DNA of 7,625 nucleotides from Bacteroidales bacterium (GCA_007132365.1 SLOS01000095.1:1-7625); one strand, 5' to 3'; positions 1-5,962 are shown, counted from the first letter of the stretch. Program-made: numbers and translations. Notes: generated from the letters alone by a model not told the origin.

Positions 1-2
1 AT

Positions 3-539
3 GTCGCGGCAAGGTACAGACATGAGGACTGGATCTTTGGAGCTGTGATACGCGATGCTTCCAGCACTTTCAATGTCTGGCAGTTCAGTGAGGAAAACCT
101 CATCATAGAGATCGCCGATTCAGTTTTCAACCATCCCCCCGACAATTCCCTGGAAATGACCCTTCCGAGGTTATATCTTGGGGTTGCCAGGAATTTTGCA
201 ATCAGTGAAAAGATATCGCTTCTCGCGGAAATTAATGCCTCTGTTACGTTTGATGGCCGCAGTGCAGCACTGTTAAGCAGCCGGTTGATCGGCACGGAGC
301 CGGTTATCGGGATGGAGGTCAATTACGGGGACCTGGTTTTTTTCCGGGCGGGACTCGGAAACCTGCAGCGGGTTACCGAATTTGACGGAAAAAAACGATT
401 GCTTGCAGATCCCTCTGCAGGGATCGGGTTACACCTTGGTAGTTTTTACCTTGATTATGCAATGAGCAATATTTCACCCAAAACAATATCTTTGTATTCC
501 AATATTTTTTCTGTAAGGTATGTGCTTGGCGGGGATTAA
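3..539 (+). CDS. PorV/PorQ-like outer-membrane beta-barrel protein, 3' part only
   Basis: The reading frame is open from the first full codon at position 3 to a TAA at 537-539, so the gene begins before the window; 178 residues remain. A GTG at 45 lies inside a conserved-looking stretch (DWIFGAVIRDASSTFNVW) and is not a real start. The protein alternates hydrophobic and polar residues in short strands separated by turns, as in outer-membrane barrels, for example PRLYLGVARNF, ISLLAEINASVTF, VFFRAGLGNLQRV and IFSVRYVLGG. The order GAxxRD...FN.W, then LPRLYLG, then FFRAGLGN, then YAMSNI resembles Bacteroidota proteins annotated as PorV/PorQ family. PorV and PorQ belong to the type IX secretion apparatus, but most paralogues have no assigned role, so I do not assign one here. 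The HAD phosphatase starts 20 bases downstream and may be cotranscribed. The missing N-terminus prevents checking a signal peptide. Confidence 0.72.
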   Translation, partial: VAARYRHEDWIFGAVIRDASSTFNVWQFSEENLIIEIADSVFNHPPDNSLEMTLPRLYLGVARNFAISEKISLLAEINASVTFDGRSAALLSSRLIGTEPVIGMEVNYGDLVFFRAGLGNLQRVTEFDGKKRLLADPSAGIGLHLGSFYLDYAMSNISPKTISLYSNIFSVRYVLGGD

Positions 540-549
540 CCCTATTTAT

Positions 550-555
550 AAGGAG
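550..555 (+). promoter_or_regulatory. Shine-Dalgarno-like AAGGAG ahead of the HAD phosphatase gene
   Basis: AAGGAG ends four bases before the ATG at 560. The sequence match to the anti-Shine-Dalgarno is good, but the spacing is shorter than usual. It supports the chosen start. It is the only clear purine-rich site of this kind that I see ahead of a gene in the window; Bacteroidota generally rely on AT-rich leaders instead. Confidence 0.5.
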
Positions 556-559
556 TAAA

Positions 560-982
560 ATGAAGATTGCAATCGATTTTGACGGGACAATTGTTGAGGA
601 TGCATATCCTGATATAGGCAGACCGATGCTATTTGCCTTTGAAACCATGAAGGAACTGCAAAAACAGAATCACCAGCTTATTTTGTGGACATACCGTTCG
701 GGAGAGGAGCTGGAGGATGCCGTGGAATTTTGCAGGGAAAACGGAATTGAGTTTTATGCTGTTAACCAGAGCTATCCTGAAGAAATATTTGATTCCGGGA
801 GCAGCAGGAAGATACACGCCCATATTTTTATAGACGACAGGAATATAGGAGGTTTTCCCGGATGGAGCATGATCTGGCAGATGCTTAATGACGGTACTGA
901 GGAGGGTCAAAACCTGTTTTTTGATAATCAGGGCGATATAAAACCCGGATTCTGGCAGAGAGTTTTCGGGAAAAAACGATGA
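560..982 (+). CDS. BT0820-family HAD-type phosphatase
   Basis: A 140-residue haloacid-dehalogenase-superfamily protein. HAD motif I is at the very N-terminus: MKIAIDFDGT, with nucleophile Asp6 and general acid/base Asp8. Motif II is probably Thr44 in LILWTYRSG. Lys84 in RKIHAHIF is a candidate motif III lysine. Motif IV is the acidic pair Asp92-Asp93 in IFIDDRNIGG, which binds magnesium. There is no room for a large cap domain, so this is a minimal, cap-less enzyme. Length and motif spacing fit the Bacteroidota family named after Bacteroides thetaiotaomicron BT0820, whose physiological substrate I do not know. It has no signal peptide, so it is expected in the cytoplasm. The start is supported by an AAGGAG four bases upstream. 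It follows the outer-membrane protein gene by 20 bases, so cotranscription is plausible, but no functional link is evident. Confidence 0.88.
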   Translation: MKIAIDFDGTIVEDAYPDIGRPMLFAFETMKELQKQNHQLILWTYRSGEELEDAVEFCRENGIEFYAVNQSYPEEIFDSGSSRKIHAHIFIDDRNIGGFPGWSMIWQMLNDGTEEGQNLFFDNQGDIKPGFWQRVFGKKR

Positions 983-988
983 TCTGCA

Positions 989-1044
989 CCCTGCTTCTTA
1001 AATATTTACCCCTGCTTCAGACAAGCTTGATTTGCATGGCAGGG
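989..1044 (+). repeat. Direct repeat CCCTGCTTC (21-base period) with an inverted GCAGGG
   Basis: In the 79-base gap before the cyclotransferase gene, CCCTGCTTC occurs at 989-997 and again at 1010-1018, exactly 21 bases apart, or about two helical turns. A GCAGGG at 1039-1044 can pair with the CCCTGC of either copy (989-994 or 1010-1015). The longer-range hairpin is followed by a T run only after seven more bases (1052-1056), so it is a poor intrinsic terminator. It could be a regulator-binding site or chance. A TTGATTTG at 1027-1034, one mismatch from TAnnTTTG, lies inside the same block. Confidence 0.35.
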
Positions 1045-1061
1045 ACCTCAATTTTTAAACT

Positions 1062-2180
1062 ATGCAGATATCTGAGATAAAAAGGATTTTCACTGCTTTG
1101 TTAATTGTCATTTCGGTTAACGGTTGCACTGAGGCTGTCCGCCAAAAAGGCAACGATCATAAAGCTACTCCCCGTCCCGAAACTGCCGCAGCACCGGTTC
1201 GGCTCTCCGGGCAGATCAGCCGGCCTGCCGACGGTGATACCTTTACGGTGGGGGATGATATTGTAATTGAGGTCAACCTGGATGAAGGTGCAGGTGAAGC
1301 AGTATCAGTGAAAATGACAGTTGATGGCAGGGATGCTCTGTTTTCCGGTGGTATTCCGGGTGAACTGGTCTGGAATTCAGGGGGACAACCGGTTGGCAGC
1401 CGGCAGGTCCGTATCACCCTCAGTTTTGATGATGAACGGACGGAAACATACCCTCTGAGGATTGTGCTGAGATCCGACATAGTTCCAACCCGCTACAGAT
1501 ACAGGATAGTAAACAGTTATCCTCACGATATCAGGGCTTTCACACAGGGACTGGTTTTTCATGAGGGGTATCTTTATGAATCAACCGGTCAGTACGGACA
1601 GTCGACCCTCAGAAAAGTTGAACCCGAAACGGGGGAGGTGCTTCGCAGCCTCAACCTGGACAGGGAGCTTTTCGGTGAAGGTTTGTGCGTGCATGATGGG
1701 AAACTTTACCAGCTTACATGGAAATCGAGGGTTGGGTTTATATACGATATTGAAAGCTTCCGCGTGCTGAGCAGGATCCATTACCCGACCGAAGGGTGGG
1801 GTCTCACAAGTGACGGAGTTAATCTGCTGAAAAGTGACGGGTCACATTATATATATGCACTTGAACCTCAATATTTTTCAGAGATTGACCGGTTTGAGGT
1901 ATTTGACAATAATGGAAGGGTTGAAGGGCTCAATGAGCTTGAATATATTGACGGGACTATCTATGCCAATGTTTTTGGCACTGATGAAATTGTAATGATT
2001 GAGCATGAATCAGGGAGGGTGACCGGAATTATTGATCTTACAGGATTACTCGACCGGAGTTATCATCATCCAAACCTTGATGTGCTCAATGGTATTGCAT
2101 ATGATCATGATAATGACCGTCTTTTTGTTACAGGTAAAAACTGGCCCAGGCTTTTTGAGATAGAACTGGTTCGGGTATAA
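1062..2180 (+). CDS. Glutaminyl-peptide cyclotransferase, plant-type beta-propeller, predicted lipoprotein
   Basis: A 372-residue protein that should convert N-terminal glutamine of exported proteins to pyroglutamate. Residues 8-21 form a hydrophobic signal ending in a lipobox-like VNG before Cys22, so it is probably a lipid-anchored envelope protein. Residues about 45-138 (RLSGQISRPADGDTF, then DIVIEVNL, then VSVKMTVDGR) look like an Ig-like beta-sandwich, which simple members of the family lack. The catalytic propeller runs from about 145 to 372 with family motifs: PHDIRAFTQGL (154-164), LFGEGL (203-208, candidate catalytic Glu206), YQLTW (216-220), GWGLTSDG (245-252), LNELE (290-294), IYANV (300-304) and LNGIAYD...RLFVTGKNWP (342-362). 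Two motif positions deviate: Lys257 in LLKSDGS, where methionine is usual, and Phe305 after YANV, where tryptophan is usual. It converges with the lipid kinase gene 47 bases downstream. Confidence 0.9.
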   Translation: MQISEIKRIFTALLIVISVNGCTEAVRQKGNDHKATPRPETAAAPVRLSGQISRPADGDTFTVGDDIVIEVNLDEGAGEAVSVKMTVDGRDALFSGGIPGELVWNSGGQPVGSRQVRITLSFDDERTETYPLRIVLRSDIVPTRYRYRIVNSYPHDIRAFTQGLVFHEGYLYESTGQYGQSTLRKVEPETGEVLRSLNLDRELFGEGLCVHDGKLYQLTWKSRVGFIYDIESFRVLSRIHYPTEGWGLTSDGVNLLKSDGSHYIYALEPQYFSEIDRFEVFDNNGRVEGLNELEYIDGTIYANVFGTDEIVMIEHESGRVTGIIDLTGLLDRSYHHPNLDVLNGIAYDHDNDRLFVTGKNWPRLFEIELVRV

Positions 2181-2185
2181 GGGGT

Positions 2186-2217
2186 AAAAAGTGACATCAG
2201 GGGCAACGGGAATGTCA
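2186..2217 (-). terminator. Weak intrinsic-terminator-like hairpin after the lipid kinase gene
   Basis: Read on the minus strand, TGACAT (2217-2212) and ATGTCA (2197-2192) form a six-base stem with a 14-base loop, followed by C and five Ts (2190-2186). It starts 11 bases after the kinase stop codon, which is the right place. The stem is short and AT-rich, so it would be weak. On the plus strand there is no T run after the stem, so it would not serve the cyclotransferase gene. Confidence 0.35.
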
Positions 2218-2227
2218 ATTTACCGGA

Positions 2228-3172
2228 TCAGGCTGATCTACCTACGAGAACCCGGATGCTTCGTGGTATGATATCAAAGGTGAAGGGGCTGTGGCCAAGG
2301 GACTCCCCGTCAGTTTCCAGATGTATCAGCGGTTCTGAATCTATGAAAATTGATTTTCCCTTATAGGTTTCAACCATCGGGTGCCTGTTTATTGTACCGT
2401 TGTAGAGGCGCTTCAGATTCAGTATGACATCATGTTTCTTTATCTTGTTTATGACCGTGATGTCAAAAAGACCGTCATCGGCGATTGCATCGGGAAGCTG
2501 CATCATCCCTCCCCCATTGTATTTGCATATACCTATGCTGATATTGAATACGGTGTTGTTTATTTCATTGTCGTCTATACTTATTCTTGTATTTGTATGG
2601 CGGTATTTCACAAGGGAGGTGATTATGCTCTTCAGGTAAGCCCATGGCCCTCCCCTGCCAGACTCTTTCATTTTGTTGGTTTTGCTGACTACAAGTGCAT
2701 CAAATCCTATGCCTGCTATATTTACAAAATACCGGCTGTTCTCATCCTGCCCACTATAATACCTGACCACGCCTGCGTCCTGGATAAAACCGTTATTAAG
2801 TTTTATCGTTGAAATTGCTTCAGAATAATCATGTGGTATACCGAACATACGGCCCCAGTCGTTACCTGTTCCGACAGTTATCATACCAAGTGATATCTCC
2901 TGGGTGGGATAGCGTTTTTGCATAAAGATCCCGTTTACAACCTCATTCATTGTACCATCACCTCCCACCACTATCAGGTTTTTGTATCCGCTTTCAATAT
3001 GTGAAACGGAAATATCGATTGCATGTCCCGGAGCTTCTGTAAATAAAGCTTTGAATGTGATACCGGCACTCCTGAGGAGTGCAGATATCTGTTCCCAGTC
3101 TTTTTCACCTTTTCGCCTGCCGGCGTTTGGATTGACTATGACCAGGTGTGTGTTATTATTGTATGGTGTCAT
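2228..3172 (-). CDS. Diacylglycerol kinase family lipid kinase (YegS/BmrU-like)
   Basis: A 314-residue protein with the whole DAGK catalytic fold; members transfer phosphate from ATP to a lipid hydroxyl at the inner face of the membrane. The N-terminal domain has VIVNPNAGRRKG (11-22), the nucleotide-binding GGDGTMNEVVNGI (70-82) and ITVGTGNDWGRMFGIP (98-113). The C-terminal beta-sandwich domain has YFVNIAGIGFDALV (148-161), then GICKYNGGGM (214-223), then ADDGLFDITVI (231-241) and ETDGE (286-290), the acidic motifs that position metal and substrate in this family. Length is typical and there is no signal peptide. The lipid substrate cannot be read from sequence: diacylglycerol, or a sphingoid base in sphingolipid-making Bacteroidota, are both possible. 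The ATG lies about 40 bases downstream of a good promoter match, with no Shine-Dalgarno. It is transcribed divergently from parA. Confidence 0.92.
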   Translation of the reverse strand: MTPYNNNTHLVIVNPNAGRRKGEKDWEQISALLRSAGITFKALFTEAPGHAIDISVSHIESGYKNLIVVGGDGTMNEVVNGIFMQKRYPTQEISLGMITVGTGNDWGRMFGIPHDYSEAISTIKLNNGFIQDAGVVRYYSGQDENSRYFVNIAGIGFDALVVSKTNKMKESGRGGPWAYLKSIITSLVKYRHTNTRISIDDNEINNTVFNISIGICKYNGGGMMQLPDAIADDGLFDITVINKIKKHDVILNLKRLYNGTINRHPMVETYKGKSIFIDSEPLIHLETDGESLGHSPFTFDIIPRSIRVLVGRSA

Positions 3173-3210
3173 TTTTTGGCAGAAGGATAAACCTGCGACT
3201 TTTTCACCAC

Positions 3211-3241
3211 CAAACCTAAACTTTTTTTATTTATTTCACAA
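3211..3241 (-). promoter_or_regulatory. Bacteroidota-type promoter for the lipid kinase gene
   Basis: On the minus strand, TTG (3241-3239) is followed after 20 bases by TAGGTTTG (3218-3211), a perfect TAnnTTTG. This matches the -33/-7 promoter architecture described for the primary sigma factor of Bacteroides. The start point would fall near 3204, giving a leader of about 30 bases before the ATG at 3172. Confidence 0.6.
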
Positions 3242-3370
3242 GCCCTGATATATTTTACGGCTGAATTAGCAATGAAAGCATCCGGGTGTTCTATTTATAA
3301 ACAACTTTTTTCCGGCCTGACAAATTGAAATCCTGACAGTAGGTTGCAAATGAGTTATTTCCAAAGTGAC

Positions 3371-3411
3371 TGTTAACAAGCTGTTGAAAAGCCCTGTTTT
3401 ATTGTTAAAAA
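3371..3411 (+). repeat. Three TGTTnAnAA nonamers, possible degenerate DnaA boxes
   Basis: TGTTAACAA (3371-3379), TGTTGAAAA (3382-3390) and TGTTAAAAA (3403-3411) lie in the same orientation within 41 bases. Compared with the reverse-complement DnaA box TGTGGATAA they have three, two and three mismatches. A further CACA-ending site, TTATTTCACA, lies at 3231-3240. The arrangement ahead of parAB resembles low-affinity boxes in origins, but no perfect box is present and AT-rich sequence can give such matches by chance. Confidence 0.3.
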
Positions 3412-3452
3412 CTCGCTTTCAGCCTCAATGATCACTTATGCCATTTAAGTTG

Positions 3453-3460
3453 TACTTTTG
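3453..3460 (+). promoter_or_regulatory. Candidate -7 box for parA
   Basis: TACTTTTG matches the Bacteroidota -7 consensus TAnnTTTG exactly and would place the start of transcription about 50 bases before the parA ATG. No clear TTG lies at the expected -33 position (about 3428-3434), so the match rests on one box. Confidence 0.45.
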
Positions 3461-3519
3461 ATTTTTCTTAGAATTATTTTAATTATTATTGTGCTGAATT
3501 TCCTTTAAAAAAATCTTCG

Positions 3520-4320
3520 ATGGCCAAAGTTATTTCACTTGCCAACCAGAAAGGCGGCGTTGGAAAAACCACTACAGCGATTAATCTTGCCGCCAGTCTG
3601 GCAGTACTTGAACAAAGAATCCTTTTAATAGATGCTGATCCGCAGGCAAACGCCACCTCAGGAATGGGTTTCGATATACGCACCATAAAAACAAGTATTT
3701 ATGAATGCCTTATAGATGATCTTGATCCCAACGGAATCATTCTGAATACCGAGGTTGAAAAGCTTGATCTTATCCCTTCGCACATTGATCTTGTCGGAGC
3801 GGAGATTGAGATGACAAATCTTCCGAAACGTGAAAAGATCCTTAAATCAGTCATCTCCAAAATTGAAGATAATTATGATTTCATACTGATAGATTGTTCT
3901 CCGTCACTCGGTCTGATAACTTTAAATGCATTGACTGCCTCTGATTCAGTACTCATCCCTGTCCAGTGCGAATACTTTGCACTGGAAGGCCTTGGGAAGC
4001 TTTTAAATACAATAAAGATTGTACAGAACCGTCTTAATTCCGGTCTCGAGATAGAAGGTTTCCTTCTTACCATGTATGATTCCAGGCTTCGCTTGTCAAA
4101 TCAGGTTGTTGAGGAGGTCAGGAAGCATTTTCAGCAGATGGTTTTTGAAACCATTATTCAGAGAAACATTAAACTCAGCGAGGCGCCGAGTTTTGGAAAG
4201 CCTGTCCTTATGTACGATGTTAACTCAACAGGGGCAGTCAATTATCTTAATATGGCAAGGGAACTTCTTCAGAATAATGATAAGACCCGCATAAGTAATG
4301 CTGAAAAATTCATTGAATAA
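3520..4320 (+). CDS. parA: Chromosome-partitioning ATPase ParA (Soj family)
   Basis: A 266-residue deviant-Walker ATPase that binds DNA as an ATP dimer and is released by ParB-stimulated hydrolysis, moving origin regions apart. The deviant Walker A is KGGVGKTT (11-18) with the signature Lys11 and the phosphate-binding Lys16. The A' motif is LLIDADPQANAT (35-46). Walker B is FILIDCSPSLG (121-131) with Asp125. PVQCEYFALEGL (147-158) and TIIQRNIKLSEAPSFGKP (211-228) are typical of chromosomal Soj-type ParA. There is no N-terminal helix-turn-helix extension, which fits chromosomal rather than type Ia plasmid partition. The ATG directly precedes the conserved AKVISLANQKGG, so the start is firm; its leader is A/T-rich with no Shine-Dalgarno. 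parB follows after 32 bases, consistent with one operon. Confidence 0.97.
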   Translation: MAKVISLANQKGGVGKTTTAINLAASLAVLEQRILLIDADPQANATSGMGFDIRTIKTSIYECLIDDLDPNGIILNTEVEKLDLIPSHIDLVGAEIEMTNLPKREKILKSVISKIEDNYDFILIDCSPSLGLITLNALTASDSVLIPVQCEYFALEGLGKLLNTIKIVQNRLNSGLEIEGFLLTMYDSRLRLSNQVVEEVRKHFQQMVFETIIQRNIKLSEAPSFGKPVLMYDVNSTGAVNYLNMARELLQNNDKTRISNAEKFIE

Positions 4321-4352
4321 CGATAATTAATCATTAAAGAGCAAATAACCTG

Positions 4353-5234
4353 ATGGCTGCAAAGAAGAATGCTTTGGGAAGAGGCCTGAGCGCATTGATT
4401 ACAGATGAGGAGCCCCGGAGGCGTGACAATCCGGCATGGCACGACGAGATAAGCCTCAGCCTTATTGAGGCCAACCCGTTTCAGCCCAGGACAAGGTTTG
4501 AAGAAGAATCTCTTCATGAACTGGCCATGTCAATGAAGGAGATAGGTATTATCCAGCCTGTGATTGTCCGCCATAAAGAAGATGGAAAATACCAGCTTAT
4601 TGCCGGTGAAAGGCGTTTAAGGGCAGCTCATATTATTGGCATGGAAACTATTCCCGCCTATATAAGGAAGTCAGATGACCAGGGACTTCTGGAGATGGCA
4701 CTTGTTGAAAATATTCAAAGGGAGGATCTTGATGCTATTGAAATTGCCATCAGTTATCAACGCCTGATGGATGAATGCAACCTTACCCAGGAAAACCTGA
4801 GTGAGAGGGTGGGTAAAAAGCGTTCCACCATATCCAACTATATCCGGCTGCTGAAATTACCCGCTGAGATCCAGCTTGGGATCAAGCACAGGCAGATAAG
4901 CATGGGTCATGCGCGTTCCATTATCAGCATTGATGATCCTGATGCCCAGCTGGAGCTTTACAACAACATTATCAATAATGATTTGTCAGTCCGGAAAGTT
5001 GAGGAGATTGTCAGGAACAGGGATGATATTAAACCACCTGGCAGCATGCCAAAAAAGGTAAATAATCCGGATCCCGGTGAATATGGTTCCCTGCGCGACC
5101 ATCTGGCAGGTTTTTTCGGTACTGATGTTGAGTTCAGGAGAAATAACACAGGTAAGGGAAAAATTGTTATCCCTTTCAATTCCAATGAGGAACTTGAAAG
5201 AATAATGGGGCTGCTTGACAAACTAAATACTTAA
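4353..5234 (+). CDS. parB: Chromosome-partitioning CTPase/DNA-binding protein ParB (Spo0J family)
   Basis: A 293-residue ParB that loads at parS and slides as a CTP-dependent clamp, and stimulates ParA. Residues 6-16 (NALGRGLSALI) are the conserved N-terminal ParA-contacting segment. The CTP-binding domain has NPFQPR (41-46), GERRLRAA (85-92) and ENIQREDLDAIE (119-130). The helix-turn-helix region spans about 144-170 (LTQENLSERVGKKRSTISNY then IRLLKLP), and GHARSI (185-190) follows. A linker around 225-243, rich in Pro, Asp and Asn, precedes a C-terminal dimerisation domain ending in ELERIMGLLDKLN (280-292). All family elements are present at normal length. The ATG precedes the conserved basic N-terminus, so the start is secure. 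The DUF5683 gene begins 47 bases downstream in the same direction. Confidence 0.97.
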   Translation: MAAKKNALGRGLSALITDEEPRRRDNPAWHDEISLSLIEANPFQPRTRFEEESLHELAMSMKEIGIIQPVIVRHKEDGKYQLIAGERRLRAAHIIGMETIPAYIRKSDDQGLLEMALVENIQREDLDAIEIAISYQRLMDECNLTQENLSERVGKKRSTISNYIRLLKLPAEIQLGIKHRQISMGHARSIISIDDPDAQLELYNNIINNDLSVRKVEEIVRNRDDIKPPGSMPKKVNNPDPGEYGSLRDHLAGFFGTDVEFRRNNTGKGKIVIPFNSNEELERIMGLLDKLNT

Positions 5235-5281
5235 ACCTGCCGGGACCACGTTATTTTGAAGTACCTGAACATTACCCTGTT

Positions 5282-5896
5282 TTGAACAACATACTGCGTA
5301 CTTGTATTCTTTGCATCCTCATCCAGTCAATAAACCTCTTTGGCTGCCCGGAAGTTTATTCCATTCAGGATACCCTTATTATTGAGAGTACCAGTGAAGA
5401 GGAGCCAGCAGGGGAATTCCACCCTGATCCGCGCAAAGCAGCAATGTATTCAGCTGTTTTACCAGGTATGGGTCAGATATATAACAGGAAATACTGGAAG
5501 GTTCCCCTGGTATACGGGGGATTTGCTGCACTTGCGTGGTATACCATGTTTACTCATGATGAATTTGTGCGATACAGGAATGCACTTAATTTCCGAACCG
5601 ATGGAAATCCCGATACCATCGATGAGTTTGCTGATGATTTCAGATATACCGAAGATATTCTAATGAGGTTCAAGGATTACTACCGGCGTCAGCGTGACCG
5701 TACAGTTATATGGACTGCCCTGTTCTATGCGATTAACATAATTGATGCAACCGTAGATGCCCATTTGTTTGAATTTGACATCGGTGAGGAACTTGGCATG
5801 AAAATAGGTCCCTCATTCAGGGGGCTTGACCAGCCAATGGTAAACAGGCCCGGGGGGCAAATGAGTGTGGGTATAAGATTCAGTGTAAATTTTTAA
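5282..5896 (+). CDS. DUF5683 family envelope protein, TTG start
   Basis: A 204-residue protein of unknown function from a family that commonly sits after parB in Bacteroidota. The hallmark segment is at residues 50-80: PRKAAMYSAVLPGMGQIYN followed by RKYWKVPLVYGG. Hydrophobic spans at about 74-91 and 141-158 could be membrane helices. Between them lies a charged loop with FKDYYRRQRDR (130-140). The C-terminus (GQMSVGIRFSVNF) has an alternating pattern ending in Phe, as in outer-membrane strands. There is no in-frame ATG upstream of the signal sequence; TTG at 5282 is the best start because it directly precedes a hydrophobic leader (NILRTCILCILIQSINLFG). Leu-Phe-Gly before Cys22 resembles a lipobox, though Phe at -2 is unusual; cleavage near residue 29 is the alternative. 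Export and family are well supported, the start less so. Confidence 0.82.
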   Translation: MNNILRTCILCILIQSINLFGCPEVYSIQDTLIIESTSEEEPAGEFHPDPRKAAMYSAVLPGMGQIYNRKYWKVPLVYGGFAALAWYTMFTHDEFVRYRNALNFRTDGNPDTIDEFADDFRYTEDILMRFKDYYRRQRDRTVIWTALFYAINIIDATVDAHLFEFDIGEELGMKIGPSFRGLDQPMVNRPGGQMSVGIRFSVNF

Positions 5897-5914
5897 TATA
5901 TTAAAAATATTTTT
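5889..5914. terminator. Overlapping A/T-only palindromes at the DUF5683 stop codon
   Basis: A perfect 20-base palindrome (5889-5908) contains the TAA stop and overlaps a second 12-base palindrome, AAAAATATTTTT (5903-5914), which ends in a T run. Their position between a gene end and a new -7 box suits a transcription boundary, but a stem without G or C would be a weak terminator. Plain AT-rich spacer is the alternative. Confidence 0.3.
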
Positions 5915-5954
5915 CATCTTGATTGTGTGTAATTTAAGATAAAAAAATTTCATG

Positions 5955-5962
5955 TATATTTG
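5955..5962 (+). promoter_or_regulatory. Candidate -7 box for the lytic transglycosylase gene
   Basis: TATATTTG matches TAnnTTTG exactly. Transcription would begin near 5968, leaving a leader of roughly 16 bases before the ATG at 5984. A possible TTG at 5923-5925 is about nine bases too far upstream for the usual spacing, so the -33 element is unclear. The box overlaps the alternative TTG codon at 5960, which argues against translation from there. Confidence 0.45.

Larger units (their letters stand above)
3173..3519. other. Divergent AT-rich intergenic region between the lipid kinase gene and parA
   Basis: This 347-base stretch has no credible gene; the longest plus-strand frame I inspected starting at ATG 3272 is only 18 codons. 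It holds the kinase promoter (3211-3241), three TGTTnAnAA nonamers (3371-3411), a TACTTTTG -7 box for parA (3453-3460) and long A/T runs near 3221-3236 and 3462-3490. I see no tRNA, riboswitch-like structure or canonical parS in it. The middle section, roughly 3255-3365, shows nothing I can name. Confidence 0.7.

Noticed and set aside
45..47. GTG as the start of the first gene
   Set aside because: The frame stays open upstream to the window edge and the upstream residues continue the barrel motif, so the gene is truncated by the window.
1157..1480. A 107-codon minus-strand frame opposite the cyclotransferase N-terminal domain
   Set aside because: The translation is Ser/Pro/Thr-rich low complexity, and the sense frame carries continuous coding with signal peptide and family motifs.
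2381..2812. A 143-codon plus-strand open frame opposite the lipid kinase gene
   Set aside because: It is antisense to a gene with full DAGK motifs, and its translation is rich in Cys, Tyr and Val without recognisable motifs, as expected of a shadow frame.
2992..3007. TTTCA...GTGAAAC arrangement as a parS site
   Set aside because: The half-sites are separated by extra bases and the CACGTG core is absent, so it does not fit the parS palindrome.
3272..3328. An 18-codon open frame in the parA upstream region
   Set aside because: It is very short, has no ribosome-binding signal and shows no similarity I recognise to known small proteins.
5340..5663. A 107-codon plus-strand frame overlapping the DUF5683 gene
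   Set aside because: It lies wholly inside a gene with a recognisable conserved segment in another frame and has no domain signal of its own.
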